Below, in pieces: positions 43,482 through 54,550 of a stretch of DNA of 64,000 bases. The stretch covers positions 4,030,001 to 4,094,000 of the forward strand of contig NZ_CP065373.1 of the NCBI RefSeq assembly GCF_015710575.1, given 5' to 3'. The notes under the pieces are model-generated. The model worked only from the letters and a program-made list of their open reading frames with translations. It ran no database searches and was not told where the DNA came from. The translations under genes and the position numbers were made by a program. Every line of letters starts with the position of its first letter. The first letter of the stretch is position 1. This DNA comes from Mycolicibacterium mengxianglii. GTDB lineage: Bacteria; Actinomycetota; Actinomycetes; Mycobacteriales; Mycobacteriaceae.

Positions 43482-44738
43482 TCAGGAGAACGACGAACGT
43501 GGGGCGCCCATACCGGGGTCGATCTTGGTCGGTCCGTCCTTGGAAGGTGTGATCGCGAAGTCGAAGATGGCTGTCGGGATGTACACCGTCGCACAGGCAT
43601 TGGGAATATCGACCACGCCGGAAAGGCGTCCCTCGATGGGTGCCGCACCCAGCAACAGGTAGGCCTGCTCCGGGCTGTACCCGAACTTCGTCAGGTAGTC
43701 GATGGCATGCAGGCAGGCGCGCTGGTAGGACAGGTGCGAGTCGAGGTAGCGCTGCTCACCGTCAAGGGTCACCGACGTGCCCGAGAACGCCAGCCATTCG
43801 GAGTACTGCGGATCGGTGTTGCCGGGCATGAAGATCGCGTTCTCGGTGACTCCGTAGGTCTCCATGCCGCCGCGGATGATGTCGACGCGCAGATCGATGA
43901 AACCGCCCATCTCGATGGCTCCGCAGAAGGTGATCTCGCCGTCGCCCTGAGAGAAGTGCAGATCGCCGACCGAGAGGTTGGCGCCGTCGACGAAGACGGG
44001 GTAGAACACCCGGCTGCCCTTGGTCAGGTTCTTGATGTCCTGGTTGCCGCCGTTCTCCCGAGGCGGCGCGGTGCGGGCTGCTTCAGCGGCGGCCTTGGTG
44101 AAGGCGTCGCCGGTCAGACCACCGAGGATGGCGTCCTGGGGTTCGGGCGGAAGTGCCAGCGGCGGAACACGATCCGGATCGGTCGCGATCAGTGCCGCTT
44201 CGCGGGTGTTCCAGGTGGAGAGCAGCTTCCCCGACGGCGCGGTGCCCATCAGACCGGGGTGCACGATGCCGGTGAACTCGACTCCCGGCACGTGCCGGGA
44301 GGTGGCCTTCTGCCCGGAGAAGTCCCAGATGGCCTTGTAGGCGTCCGGGAACTGCTCGGTGAGGAACCCGCCACCGTTCTGCGTCGGGAAGATTCCGGTG
44401 TATCCCCAGCCCTGGCCGGCCAGCGGCCCGGAGTCCTCCTGCGGGATGGGGCCGACGTCGAGGATGTCGACGATCAACAGGTCGCCGGGGCGGGCGCCCT
44501 CGACGGCGATCGGCCCCGACAGCACGTGCACGGTGGTCAGTGGGGCGTTGAGGATGTCGTCTGCCGAGTCGTCGTTGACGATGGCGCCGTCGAACCACTC
44601 GCGGCAGTGCACTCGGAAGGAGTCGCCCTGCTTGACCGTGACGGCCGGAGGAATGTCGGGATGCCAGCGGTTGTGGCCGAGCTTCTCCTGGTCGACGAAC
44701 TTCTTGGTGGAATCCAGCGGAAAAACGACATCAGGCAT
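43482..44738 (-). CDS. fmdA: Formamidase/acetamidase
   Basis: A 418-residue FmdA/AmdA amidase, hydrolysing formamide or short aliphatic amides to acid and ammonia. It aligns well by eye with the M. smegmatis inducible acetamidase: GHNRWHPDIPPAVTVK, LAGQGWGYTGIFPTQNGGGF, TSRHVPGVEFTGIVHPGLMG, PPRENGGNQDIKNLTKGSRV and DLHFSQGDGEITFCGAIEMG. The last block carries the conserved metal/active-site His and acids. It lies ten bases after fmdB. Next to the Rieske operon it could recover nitrogen from formamide or another amide product. Confidence 0.93.
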   Translation of the reverse strand: MPDVVFPLDSTKKFVDQEKLGHNRWHPDIPPAVTVKQGDSFRVHCREWFDGAIVNDDSADDILNAPLTTVHVLSGPIAVEGARPGDLLIVDILDVGPIPQEDSGPLAGQGWGYTGIFPTQNGGGFLTEQFPDAYKAIWDFSGQKATSRHVPGVEFTGIVHPGLMGTAPSGKLLSTWNTREAALIATDPDRVPPLALPPEPQDAILGGLTGDAFTKAAAEAARTAPPRENGGNQDIKNLTKGSRVFYPVFVDGANLSVGDLHFSQGDGEITFCGAIEMGGFIDLRVDIIRGGMETYGVTENAIFMPGNTDPQYSEWLAFSGTSVTLDGEQRYLDSHLSYQRACLHAIDYLTKFGYSPEQAYLLLGAAPIEGRLSGVVDIPNACATVYIPTAIFDFAITPSKDGPTKIDPGMGAPRSSFS

Positions 44739-44748
44739 AAAGAACCTT

Positions 44749-45033
44749 TCAGGGCCGGGGAAGTTTTGAATGCAAGGGGTTTCGGGTCACTGGTTGACGA
44801 CGACCCGGGGGCGACGGCGACCGGACCACTGCCGGGGTGTCGGCGGTGGCACGCGTCGCGTCCTGCAACGCCATGGCAGTGCCGTCGGCACGCCCGACGT
44901 ACGGCGACCCCAGCGTCCGGCGCGCCACGCCCAGGCACTCAGGACAGTCCACGACGTCTGGACGTAGGTCCATAGCGTGGTTCTGTTGGATGACACCACA
45001 CCCTTGTTCACACCGAAATGCATACAGAACCAA
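44749..45033 (-). CDS. fmdB: FmdB-type zinc-ribbon regulator
   Basis: A 94-residue small protein starting on TTG 45033; an AGGAGG lies eight bases before it, which decides the start. The N-terminal LYAFRCEQGCG and DCPECLG give the two Cys pairs of the FmdB zinc ribbon (about 1-40). The rest is a disordered Pro/Arg/Ser tail. FmdB was described as a regulator of formamidase expression; here it is the first gene of fmdB-fmdA. The 147-bp gap upstream should hold their promoter. Confidence 0.8.
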   Translation of the reverse strand: MVLYAFRCEQGCGVIQQNHAMDLRPDVVDCPECLGVARRTLGSPYVGRADGTAMALQDATRATADTPAVVRSPSPPGRRQPVTRNPLHSKLPRP

Positions 45034-45180
45034 GAGCTTTCCTCCTGTTGCCTAGGCTGACGAGGCAGTGACGGTCACAGTACCGACCGGCGGAGGTGTT
45101 CGCTGTGCATCTGGACACACCTACAGGCCCGAATACTCTGCGGTGTAGCCCCGCACATCAAGCGTTCCGGGCGAAATCTG

Positions 45181-46695
45181 TCAGCGCTTGGCGAAAATTG
45201 TTCGGTGCCAATCCTTCTCGGGCGCACCGGTGATATCGCTCATCACATGCTTGATGGTCAGGTACTCCTCGAAGGAGTAATCGCTCATGTCCTTGCCGAA
45301 GCCCGACGCACCCACGCCGCCATGCGGCATCTCGGAAATGATCGGGATGTGGTCGTTGATCCACACACAGCCGGCACTGATCTCGCGGGAGGCACGCTGC
45401 GCGCGATAGACATCGCGGGTCCACGCCGAGGCCGCCAGCCCGTACTCGGTGTCGTTGGCCTGACGCAGTGCGTCGTCATCATCGGTGAACGACCGCACCG
45501 TCAACACCGGGCCGAACACCTCATCCCGATAGATCTCGGAGTTCTCGTCCACGTCGGCCACCAGGGTCGGCCGGTAGAAGGCCCCGGGCAGATCCGGTGC
45601 CACACCCCCGGTCACGACGCGGCCACCCTGGCCCGGCGCCCGCTGCACCATGTCGGCCACCTTCGCCCGATGTGCGGCCGAGATCAGCGGACCCAAATCG
45701 GTGTCGGGGTCTTCCGGGTCCCCGACCACCATCTTGCTCATCACCTCACCGACCCCGGCGACGAAGTCGTCATAGAGGTCCCTGGCGACAATCGCGCGGG
45801 TGGCGGCGGTGCAGTCTTGGCCGGAGTTGATCAGCGATCCGGCCACCGCACCCTGGATGGCGGCATCGAGGTCGGCGTCGTCGAACACCACGAACGGCGC
45901 CTTGCCGCCCAGCTCGAGCTGAGTGCGGTGACCGTGCACAGCCGCGGCGGCCATCACCTTGCGACCCACCGCCGTCGATCCGGTGAATGTGACCACATCG
46001 ACATCGCGATGGCCGGCCAGCGCGGTACCGACATCGTGGCCGGCGCCGGTGAGGACGTTGAGCACGCCGTCCGGCAGGCCGGCCTCTTTGGCGATGCGTG
46101 CCAGTGTCAATGTGGTCAGTGGCGTCAGCTCGGCCGGCTTGATCACCACACTGCACCCGGCGGCCAGCGCGGGGATCACCTTCCACACCGCCATCTGCAA
46201 CGGGTAGTTCCACGGGGTGATGGTCGCGACCACACCAACGGCTTCGCGGCGGATGCTCGAGGTGTGGTCACCCGAATACTCCGCGGTGGCCTTGCCCTCG
46301 AGACGCCTTGCCGCACCGGCGAAGAACGCGATGTTGTCGATGCTGCCGGGCACGTCGAACTCGGTGGCCAGGCGTACCGGTTTGCCGGTCTGGCTGACCT
46401 CCTCGGCGATGAAGAGTTCGGCATTGGCCTCGGCGAGTTCGGCCAGCCTGGCCAGTACCGCCGAACGCTCCGCCGGGGTGGCGGAGGCCCATCCTCTGAG
46501 TGCTGCCCGTGCGGAGGCGACGGCGGCATCCACATCTGCCGGTGTCGCCAGTGCCATTTCGGCTACCGTGGCGCCAGTGGCCGGGTTGATGACGCGATGC
46601 AGGCTGCCGCTGGTACTGACGGGCGCCCCGTCGATCCAGCTGGAAGCCAACTTCTGCGTCGCGGGGAGAGCACTTGAGGTGATGCCGGCAGTCAT
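45181..46695 (-). CDS. Aldehyde dehydrogenase, gamma-aminobutyraldehyde type
   Basis: A 504-residue NAD(P)-dependent aldehyde dehydrogenase. The cofactor motif is VVTFTGSTAVGRKVM, the general base Glu lies in LELGGKAPFVVFDDADLD, and the nucleophile Cys in SGQDCTAATRAIV (about 312). The ISAGCVWINDHIPIISEMPHGG and YSFEEYLTIKHVM regions resemble aminobutyraldehyde/betaine aldehyde dehydrogenases (PatD/Prr). It starts at ATG 46695. It is divergent from the Lrp-aminotransferase pair, with which it would complete putrescine or omega-amino-acid catabolism. Confidence 0.9.
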   Translation of the reverse strand: MTAGITSSALPATQKLASSWIDGAPVSTSGSLHRVINPATGATVAEMALATPADVDAAVASARAALRGWASATPAERSAVLARLAELAEANAELFIAEEVSQTGKPVRLATEFDVPGSIDNIAFFAGAARRLEGKATAEYSGDHTSSIRREAVGVVATITPWNYPLQMAVWKVIPALAAGCSVVIKPAELTPLTTLTLARIAKEAGLPDGVLNVLTGAGHDVGTALAGHRDVDVVTFTGSTAVGRKVMAAAAVHGHRTQLELGGKAPFVVFDDADLDAAIQGAVAGSLINSGQDCTAATRAIVARDLYDDFVAGVGEVMSKMVVGDPEDPDTDLGPLISAAHRAKVADMVQRAPGQGGRVVTGGVAPDLPGAFYRPTLVADVDENSEIYRDEVFGPVLTVRSFTDDDDALRQANDTEYGLAASAWTRDVYRAQRASREISAGCVWINDHIPIISEMPHGGVGASGFGKDMSDYSFEEYLTIKHVMSDITGAPEKDWHRTIFAKR

Positions 46696-46829
46696 GGTGT
46701 CACCGTAACCGACCAGACCTGGACAGACCACCGCCCCAGATACGTATTCAATCGGCTCGACGCGGCCAGACTGAGGATATTGATGGTGTTGGTTGCCCCC
46801 GACAACTGATTCCGTGCACAATCAGGGGC

Positions 46830-47345
46830 ATGCGTGAATCGGGCGGCCTCCGCGGACCAGGGTTTCGCGCGGGCAATCCAGATTCACCCGCGCCCTACAT
46901 GCAACTCGACGAGCTGTCCAAAGCCATCATCGAGAATCTCCAGCAGGACGGTCGCCGATCCTATGCGGGAATCGGCAAGGCGGTCGGCTTGTCCGAGGCG
47001 GCGGTGCGCCAACGGGTGCAACGGCTGGTCGATGCGGGTGTGATGCAGATCGTCGCGGTCACCGATCCCATGCAGCTGGGCTTCGCCCGCCAGGCGATGA
47101 TCGGCATTCGCTGCACCGGCGACACCCTCAAGGTCGCCGAGAAGCTGGCCAAGATCGAGTCCGTGGACTACGTGGTGCTGACCGCCGGCTCGTTCGATGC
47201 CATCGTCGAAGTGGTCTGCGAGGACGACGACGACTTGCTCGACCTGCTCAATACTCAAATCCGCGCCGTCGACGGGGTGATATCCACCGAAACATTGGTT
47301 TATCTGAAACTTGTTAAGCAGCAATATAATTGGGGTACGCGATGA
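46830..47345 (+). CDS. Lrp/AsnC-family regulator
   Basis: A 171-residue regulator. ATG 46830 gives a 23-residue lead before MQLDELSKAIIENLQQDGR; ATG 46899 is the alternative and gives the usual family length. The helix-turn-helix is IGKAVGLSEAAVRQRVQRLVDAG and the C-terminal RAM domain follows (KIESVDYVVLTAGSFDAIVEV). The stop overlaps the aminotransferase start (ATGA). It most likely controls this gene pair and the divergent aldehyde dehydrogenase in response to an amino acid or amine. The 134-bp gap upstream is the shared promoter region. Confidence 0.9.
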   Translation: MRESGGLRGPGFRAGNPDSPAPYMQLDELSKAIIENLQQDGRRSYAGIGKAVGLSEAAVRQRVQRLVDAGVMQIVAVTDPMQLGFARQAMIGIRCTGDTLKVAEKLAKIESVDYVVLTAGSFDAIVEVVCEDDDDLLDLLNTQIRAVDGVISTETLVYLKLVKQQYNWGTR

Positions 47346-48730
47346 CTATAATCTCGGAAACGAATCAAGACCAGACGGGCGTTCTGTCGGCAAAGGCCGA
47401 CCGCCACCTGTGGGGCCACTTCGCCCGGCACGGCGCAGGAATCACCCCGCCGATCATCACCCGCGGTGAAGGCGCGACCATCTGGGACAGCACCGGCAAG
47501 AGCTATATCGATGGGCTGAGCGGTCTTTTCGTGGTTCAGGTGGGCCACGGCCGCAAGGAACTCGCCGAGGCGGCCGCCAAGCAGGCCGAGCAGCTCGCGT
47601 TCTTCCCGCTGTGGTCCTACGCCACGCCCACGGCCATCGAGCTGGCAGAGCGCGTCGCCGGGTATGCCCCCGGCGACCTGAACCGGGTCTTCTTCACCAC
47701 CGGCGGCGGCGAGGCCGTCGAGAGCGCATGGAAGCTGGCCAAGCAGTACTTCAAGCTCACCGGCAAACCCGGTAAGCACAAAGTGGTTTCGCGCGCGATC
47801 GCCTATCACGGCACACCGCAGGGCGCGCTTGCCATCACCGGCATCCCGGCGTTCAAGGAGCCGTTCGAGCCGTTGACCCCGGGTGGATTCCGCGCACCGA
47901 ACACCAACTTCTACCGGGCTCCCAAGCCGTTCGACACCGATGAGAAGGCGTTCGGCCAGTACTGCGCCGACCGGATCGCCGAAGCCATCGAGTTCGAGGG
48001 GCCCGACACGGTCGCCGCCGTCTTCCTCGAGCCCGTACAGAACGCCGGGGGCTGCTTCCCGCCGCCACCGGGGTACTTCGAGCGAGTGCGCGAGATCTGC
48101 GACGAGTACGACGTGCTGCTGGTCTCCGACGAGGTGATCTGCGCCTACGGCCGGATCGGATCGATGTTCGCGTGCAACGACTTTGGCTACGTACCGGATA
48201 TCATCACCTGCGCCAAGGGGCTGACGTCGGGCTACTCCCCGATCGGGGCGATGGTGGCCAGCGACCGACTGTTCGAGCCGTTCAACGACGGCAAGACCGT
48301 CTTCGGGCATGGCTACACCTTCGGCGGCCATCCGGTGTCGGCGGCGGTGGCGCTGGCCAACCTCGACATCTTCGAGCGCGAGGGCCTCAACGACCGGGTG
48401 AAAGAGAACGCCCCGGCGTTCCGGGCCACCCTCGAGCAGCTGTACGACCTGCCGATCGTCGGTGACGTCCGCGGCGAGGGCTATTTCTACGGCATCGAAC
48501 TCGTCAAGGACAAGACCACCAAGGAGACGTTCAACGACGAGGAAAGCGAGCGGCTGCTGCGCGGCTACCTGACGCCGGCGCTGTGGGAGGCCGGGCTGTA
48601 CTGCCGCGCCGACGATCGTGGCGACCCGGTGGTGCAATTGGCGCCGCCGCTGATCTGTGGCCAGGCCGAGTTCGACGCGATCTACGACATCCTGCGCAAC
48701 GTCCTGACCGAGGCGTCCGCGCGAATGTGA
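47342..48730 (+). CDS. Class III PLP aminotransferase (omega-amino acid/polyamine-pyruvate type)
   Basis: A 462-residue fold-type I transaminase. The phosphate-cup motif is FFTTGGGEAVESAWKLAKQY, the conserved substrate loop IAYHGTPQGALAI, the Asp for pyridine N is in LLVSDEVICAYGR, and the PLP-binding Lys in IITCAKGLTSGYSPIG (about 288). It resembles putrescine/beta-alanine/GABA-pyruvate aminotransferases. Together with the divergent aldehyde dehydrogenase it would convert a diamine to an omega-amino acid and on to a semialdehyde or acid. The gene is followed by a strong intrinsic terminator. Confidence 0.92.
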   Translation: MTIISETNQDQTGVLSAKADRHLWGHFARHGAGITPPIITRGEGATIWDSTGKSYIDGLSGLFVVQVGHGRKELAEAAAKQAEQLAFFPLWSYATPTAIELAERVAGYAPGDLNRVFFTTGGGEAVESAWKLAKQYFKLTGKPGKHKVVSRAIAYHGTPQGALAITGIPAFKEPFEPLTPGGFRAPNTNFYRAPKPFDTDEKAFGQYCADRIAEAIEFEGPDTVAAVFLEPVQNAGGCFPPPPGYFERVREICDEYDVLLVSDEVICAYGRIGSMFACNDFGYVPDIITCAKGLTSGYSPIGAMVASDRLFEPFNDGKTVFGHGYTFGGHPVSAAVALANLDIFEREGLNDRVKENAPAFRATLEQLYDLPIVGDVRGEGYFYGIELVKDKTTKETFNDEESERLLRGYLTPALWEAGLYCRADDRGDPVVQLAPPLICGQAEFDAIYDILRNVLTEASARM

Positions 48731-48745
48731 GCCCAGGTAGGACCG

Positions 48746-48788
48746 GAGCCGGCTGTCCAGGAGTCCTGGGCAGCCGGCTCTCTTTTTT
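48746..48788 (+). terminator. Intrinsic terminator after the aminotransferase gene
   Basis: GAGCCGGCTG and CAGCCGGCTC (48746-48755/48771-48780) form a perfect 10-bp stem. The interior CCAGGA-G-TCCTGG extends it almost to the loop, and TCTTTTTT follows at once. This is a textbook rho-independent terminator, unusual for a mycobacterium, ending the Lrp-aminotransferase transcript. Confidence 0.9.
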
Positions 48789-48926
48789 GTGGTGTCTCGC
48801 TGCATTGCCTCCCCCTTCTTTCCGCCGGGTGCCGCCTCCTGGCGCCTGCCGCTTGGTCACTTCTTTCACACCAGTCACAGCGCGCCATCACGATTTGCAT
48901 GTGCCCATCGCCTAATCTCCATCTCG

Positions 48927-50144
48927 ATGGCGACCTCACGAGCCCGGTTCCGGCATGCTGCCGCGCTGGCAGCGGCCCTGTTGATGCTGGGCAGCCCGGC
49001 GCTCGCACACGCCGAGCCCACTGACGCCTGTCCCTTCAAGGTGACCACCCCACCCGCCGTCGACGCATCCGAAGAACCTCAACCGGGCCAGGAAGCGCCG
49101 CGACCGCTACCGGTGCCCGCCAAAGCGGTCGGCGGCGACGCCCTCGGCAGTTGCGGTGTCATCACCGCGCCGAACACCCCCCCGGTGCCCGAGGATGTAT
49201 CGGCCGAATCATGGCTGGTCGCCGACATGGATACCGGTGAGGTCATCGCTGCCCGCGACCCCCACGCCCGGCACCGCCCGGCCAGTGTGATCAAAGTGCT
49301 CACCGCGCTGGCAGCGCTCAAAGAACTCAACCTGAACAAGCAGGTGCCCGGAACCGAGGACGACGCCGCGGCCGAGGGCACCAAGGTCGGCGTCGGCCCC
49401 GGCGGTGTCTACACCGTCAACGACCTGCTCCACGGGCTGATGATGCATTCGGGGAACGACGCCGCCCACGCCTTGGCGATGCAGCTCGGCGGCTGGGACA
49501 CCGCGCTCGGCAAGCTCAACACCCTGGCCAGCAAGCTGGGCGGCCGCGACACCCGGGCGGCCACCCCGTCCGGCCTCGACGCCCCCGGCATGAGCACCTC
49601 GGCCTACGACCTGGCATTGTTCTACCGCCACGCCTGGCAGAACCAGACGTTCAGCGACATCGTGCGGACCGAGTCCTTCGACTTCCCGGGCCGCGACGGC
49701 GAGCCGCCGTACGAGGTCGTCAACGATGTCAAACTGCTCTACAACTACCCCGGCGCGCTGGGCGGCAAGACCGGCTACACCGATGATGCCGGGCAGACGT
49801 TTGTCGGCGCCGCGGAACGCGACGGCCGCCGGCTGGTCACCGTGCTGTTGCGCGGCACCCGCCAGCCGATCGCGCCGTGGGAACAGGCCGCCCGCCTGCT
49901 GGACTACGGCTTCGCGACTGCGCCGGGCACCAGCGTCGGCACGCTGGTCGAGCCGGACCCCTCACTGGTGGACCGCAAGGAACCCACCGACGACATCGCC
50001 GCCGCCGCAGCCGCCCAGGCGGCCACCCTGGTCCCGGCCGCCGACGCCGTGCCGGTGCGTGTCGGGGTGGGTGTCGTGGGCACGATCGTCGTCTTCGGCC
50101 TGATCCTGGCCGCCCGCGCGGTCAATCGGCGACCGCAGGTTTAA
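48927..50144 (+). CDS. dacB1: D-alanyl-D-alanine carboxypeptidase
   Basis: A 405-residue penicillin-binding DD-carboxypeptidase (peptidase S11), trimming peptidoglycan stem peptides outside the membrane. The signal peptide is about 1-26 ([20 protein letters not shown]). The active-site motifs are [10 protein letters not shown] (SxxK), [12 protein letters not shown] (SxN) and [12 protein letters not shown] (KTG). A Pro-rich segment precedes the catalytic domain, and a C-terminal hydrophobic helix ([18 protein letters not shown]) followed by RAVNRRP anchors it. It matches Rv3330. It converges on the next gene with a four-base overlap. Confidence 0.93.
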   Translation: MATSRARFRHAAALAAALLMLGSPALAHAEPTDACPFKVTTPPAVDASEEPQPGQEAPRPLPVPAKAVGGDALGSCGVITAPNTPPVPEDVSAESWLVADMDTGEVIAARDPHARHRPASVIKVLTALAALKELNLNKQVPGTEDDAAAEGTKVGVGPGGVYTVNDLLHGLMMHSGNDAAHALAMQLGGWDTALGKLNTLASKLGGRDTRAATPSGLDAPGMSTSAYDLALFYRHAWQNQTFSDIVRTESFDFPGRDGEPPYEVVNDVKLLYNYPGALGGKTGYTDDAGQTFVGAAERDGRRLVTVLLRGTRQPIAPWEQAARLLDYGFATAPGTSVGTLVEPDPSLVDRKEPTDDIAAAAAAQAATLVPAADAVPVRVGVGVVGTIVVFGLILAARAVNRRPQV

Positions 50145-51205
50145 TCGTCGGGCCGGTGCCTGCCCAGCCGCGACAAGCTCAGCGCGCCAACGGCTCCCGC
50201 TGTCACAGCGGCCGCGGCCTGTAGTGGTCCGATACCGGGTCGCGTCATCACCCTGGTGTTGATCACCGCGGGTTCCGGGGGCGCTACGACGTCTTCGCGC
50301 AGGTTGTCCCTCGACGTCGCCGCCCACGCCGTGGCGAACAGCACCAGGCGCGCGGTGATGTAGGCGAACACCATCAGGCCGAGCACCGGACCGAAGGTGG
50401 CGCCGGCCGGGCCGGTGACGACGGACTTGAGGTAGATCGACGCGATCTGCTTGAAGATCTCGAACGCAACCGCCGCCAGCAGCGCGGCCCGGATGCTGCT
50501 GCGAAAGCTGATCGATTCGCGCGGCAGCCGGGCGATCATCCACGTGAACAGCAGCCACGACACCACCAACGACATCACCAGAGAAGCCAGCTGCAAGCCC
50601 ACCCCGAGACCGGGAACATCACGAATTCCGATGAAGGCGAGCACGCGCCGCATCAGCCCGCCATTGCCGAGCGCGCTGAGCGCCAACGTCAACACCAGGG
50701 CGACGAAGGTGGACAGCAGAGCAAGCAGATCGGAGAGCTTGGTGCGCAGGAAGCCGGCCGGCTCGTTCCGGAACAGCCCCCACATCTGGCTCAGTGCCTC
50801 GCGTAGGTTGGCCATCCAGCCCAGCCCGGCCCAGGCGGCGGTGGCCAACCCGATCACTCCGACGGTGGCCCGGGAGTCGATCGCCGATTTGATCAGGGCG
50901 ACGAGCTGATCGCCCATGTCACCGGAGACCGATGAACGGATCCAGCCCTGGACCTCGCTGAGCAACTCGGGGCGGCTCGCGAGGACGAACCCTGCGACGG
51001 CGAAGGTCACCATCAGCAGCGGGAACAGCGCGAAGATGGTGAAGTAGGTGATGCCCGCAGCGTAGAAATCACCCTTGGAGTCGGTGTAGCGCTGCTGCGC
51101 GCGCATCACATGGTCGAACCACGGCCAGCGCGCACGGAAGCGTTCCAGAATGCTGGGTTTGTCGGTGTCGGGCTTGCCGTCGTCAGGTGGGGCCGGTTCG
51201 GTCAT
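50141..51205 (-). CDS. YihY/YhjD-family inner membrane protein (Rv3335c-like)
   Basis: A 354-residue membrane protein of the YihY/virulence factor BrkB fold with about six helices. Family features: [21 protein letters not shown] (first helix), [34 protein letters not shown] and [15 protein letters not shown]. The N-terminal about 35 residues are cytoplasmic and charged. Transport of lipids or solutes has been proposed for the family but is unproven. It lies 18 bp downstream of trpS on the same strand, as in M. tuberculosis (Rv3335c-Rv3336c). Confidence 0.87.
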   Translation of the reverse strand: MTEPAPPDDGKPDTDKPSILERFRARWPWFDHVMRAQQRYTDSKGDFYAAGITYFTIFALFPLLMVTFAVAGFVLASRPELLSEVQGWIRSSVSGDMGDQLVALIKSAIDSRATVGVIGLATAAWAGLGWMANLREALSQMWGLFRNEPAGFLRTKLSDLLALLSTFVALVLTLALSALGNGGLMRRVLAFIGIRDVPGLGVGLQLASLVMSLVVSWLLFTWMIARLPRESISFRSSIRAALLAAVAFEIFKQIASIYLKSVVTGPAGATFGPVLGLMVFAYITARLVLFATAWAATSRDNLREDVVAPPEPAVINTRVMTRPGIGPLQAAAAVTAGAVGALSLSRLGRHRPDD

Positions 51206-51223
51206 TGCCAGCCTCCCGAGCTG

Positions 51224-52670
<1,447 letters not shown>

Positions 52671-52801
52671 ATGCAAATTTCGGCTCGCAGTTATCTCGCC
52701 GCCTCGCTGCGATCCTGCAGAACCCATTCAAGAACATCGTCGACGTGATGCGCAGGCGGTTCCGACAGCACCGGCGGCGAGTAACCCGGTCGCTGCCGCG
52801 A
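52671..52801 (+). pseudogene. Remnant of a small secreted mycobacterial protein
   Basis: AAGGGGAAATCC precedes ATG 52671, which opens MQISARSYLAA, an N-terminus I associate with a family of exported mycobacterial hypotheticals. The frame ends in TGA after about 25 codons. In another frame the same stretch reads LAAILQNPFKNIVDVM, also reminiscent of that family. The combination suggests a decayed gene with a frameshift and internal deletion. Low certainty; recognition rests on memory of the family. Confidence 0.3.
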
Positions 52802-53614
52802 CTAGCGGTACTCCACGGTGACCGGCGCATGATCCGACCACCGCAACGCATACGCCTCGGGGCGCTCCACTCGGGCTGCCACGGTGCGCTCGGCCAGCTG
52901 CCGGTTGGCCAGCTGGTAGTCGATGCGCCAGCCGGCGTCATTGTCAAACGCCTTACCGCGCCAGGACCACCAGCTGTAGGGCCCCGCCATGTCGGGGTGC
53001 ATGTGCCGAACGACGTCCACCCAGCCGGCCTCGAGCAGTTCGCCCAGCCACTGCCGCTCGCTGGGCAGGAATCCCGACTTCTTGACGTTGGCCTTCCACG
53101 CCTTGATGTCATTTTCGGTGTGGGCGATGTTCCAGTCACCGCACACCACTGCGTCGCGCGGCTCATCACTCAATTGCTTCATCCGGTGAGCAAGCGCAAG
53201 CATGAAACGCTCTTTTTCCAGCTGACGCGGCGTCTCCGCCTCACCGGTCTGGACGTACACACTGGCCACGGTCATGCCGCCGCCAGGTGCGTCGATGTCG
53301 ACCTCGAGATAGCGCCCGTGCAGGGCAAACTCCTGCGCACCGCACCCGATCCTGACCTCCTGGAACGGATGCCGACTGAGCACGGCCACCCCGTTGCGGC
53401 CCTTGAGGTGCGGCTCGGCAGAGGCCAGATGCCAGCAGTCGTCGAGAGCGGGGGCCAAGGCCTGGGCGAGCTGTTCGTCGTCAGCGCGGGTCTCCTGCAG
53501 ACAGACCACGTCGCAGCGGGTCTGTGCCAGCCAGGGCAGCAGTCCGAGGTTATCGGCGGAACGGTGTTTGACGGCGGCGCGGATGCCGTTGACGTTGATG
53601 GTGCTGACGATCAC
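52802..53614 (-). CDS. xthA: Exodeoxyribonuclease III
   Basis: AP endonuclease/3'-5' exonuclease of base-excision repair. 270 residues from a GTG start. Catalytic residues visible: STINVNGIRA (metal Asn), VVCLQETRADDEQ (Glu), VCGDWNIAHTENDI (Asp/Asn), KAFDNDAGWRIDYQLA (RxDY/F-like) and RWSDHAPVTVEY (Asp-His). Upstream, a TAAGGT box ends 8 nt before the start on the minus strand, suggesting a leaderless mRNA. It is divergent from an alpha/beta hydrolase gene over an 84-bp gap. Confidence 0.93.
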   Translation of the reverse strand: MIVSTINVNGIRAAVKHRSADNLGLLPWLAQTRCDVVCLQETRADDEQLAQALAPALDDCWHLASAEPHLKGRNGVAVLSRHPFQEVRIGCGAQEFALHGRYLEVDIDAPGGGMTVASVYVQTGEAETPRQLEKERFMLALAHRMKQLSDEPRDAVVCGDWNIAHTENDIKAWKANVKKSGFLPSERQWLGELLEAGWVDVVRHMHPDMAGPYSWWSWRGKAFDNDAGWRIDYQLANRQLAERTVAARVERPEAYALRWSDHAPVTVEYR

Positions 53615-53684
53615 GGACCACGACCTTATCCGAGTTGTCGCCCGCCCTGCCCACGCGCTTATTGCGGTACCGGCGGTATCACCT

Positions 53685-53690
53685 TAAGGT
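53685..53690 (+). promoter_or_regulatory. -10 box for leaderless hydrolase gene
   Basis: TAAGGT ends 8 nt before the ATG at 53699. The same hexamer serves the divergent xthA on the other strand (complement of 53623-53628, 8 nt before its GTG). Inferred from spacing. Confidence 0.5.
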
Positions 53691-53698
53691 CGGTCGGC

Positions 53699-54550
53699 AT
53701 GAATTCCCCTACCGTTGGGCTCCCGCCGATCCATCTGGGAACCGGCGAACCGGTCCTGTTGCTGCACCCTTTCCTGTGCTCACAAAACGTGTGGCGGACG
53801 GTCGCTGACCAACTCGGCGACACCGGCCGCTTCGAGGTGTTCGCCCCCACCATGCCTGGCCATCACGGCGGCCCGAAGGTCGCGTCGTGGTTCATGGACA
53901 CCTCCCTTCTGGTGGACCACGTCGAGCGCCAGCTCGATGAGCTCGGCTGGGAAACCGCACACCTGGTAGGCAACTCGTTGGGCGGCTGGGTGGCCTTCGA
54001 GCTGGAACGGCGAGGCCGGGCCCGCAGCCTCACCGCGATCGCCCCCGCAGGCGGTTGGACCCGGTACTCGCCGACGAAGTTCGAAACCGTCGCGAAATTC
54101 ATTGCGATGGGTCCGGTGCTGCTCGCGGCGCGGCTGGCTGGTCCGCGGATCCTCGCCGTGCCGTTCGGACGCCGAATCGCAACCCTGATGGTCAGCGGCC
54201 CCGCCGACGGCCCCAGCGAACCCGACCTGCTCGCGGTGGTCGACGACGCCACCCACTGCCACGCCTACGTGGCGTTGCTGCTGAAGACACTGCTGGCGCC
54301 GGGCCTCGCGGAACTGGCCGATGTCCGCACGGCAGTGCAGTTGGTGCTCTGCGAGAAGGACCGGGTGTTCCCCACCCCGCGCGGCAATCGCCATTTCACC
54401 GACAACCTGCCCGCGGGGTCCACGATCACCAGGCTCGAGGGTCTCGGGCACATCCCGATGCTGGAGGCACCGGGCAAGGTGAGCGAGCTGATCATCGATT
54501 TCGTCGACGACAACACCGAGTCGAAGCCGATCGCCCCGCCCGCGGGCTGA
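53699..54550 (+). CDS. Alpha/beta hydrolase (Ser nucleophile)
   Basis: A 283-residue alpha/beta hydrolase. Oxyanion region VLLLHPFLCSQNVWRTV; nucleophile elbow AHLVGNSLGGWVAFEL (Gly-Asn-Ser-Leu-Gly, about residue 97); acid in LVLCEKDRVFPTP; His in LEGLGHIPMLEAP. The triad is complete, so it should be an active esterase or lipase-like enzyme; the substrate is unknown. No signal peptide. Monocistronic, probably with a leaderless mRNA, ending before the SAM-IV riboswitch region. Confidence 0.87.
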   Translation: MNSPTVGLPPIHLGTGEPVLLLHPFLCSQNVWRTVADQLGDTGRFEVFAPTMPGHHGGPKVASWFMDTSLLVDHVERQLDELGWETAHLVGNSLGGWVAFELERRGRARSLTAIAPAGGWTRYSPTKFETVAKFIAMGPVLLAARLAGPRILAVPFGRRIATLMVSGPADGPSEPDLLAVVDDATHCHAYVALLLKTLLAPGLAELADVRTAVQLVLCEKDRVFPTPRGNRHFTDNLPAGSTITRLEGLGHIPMLEAPGKVSELIIDFVDDNTESKPIAPPAG

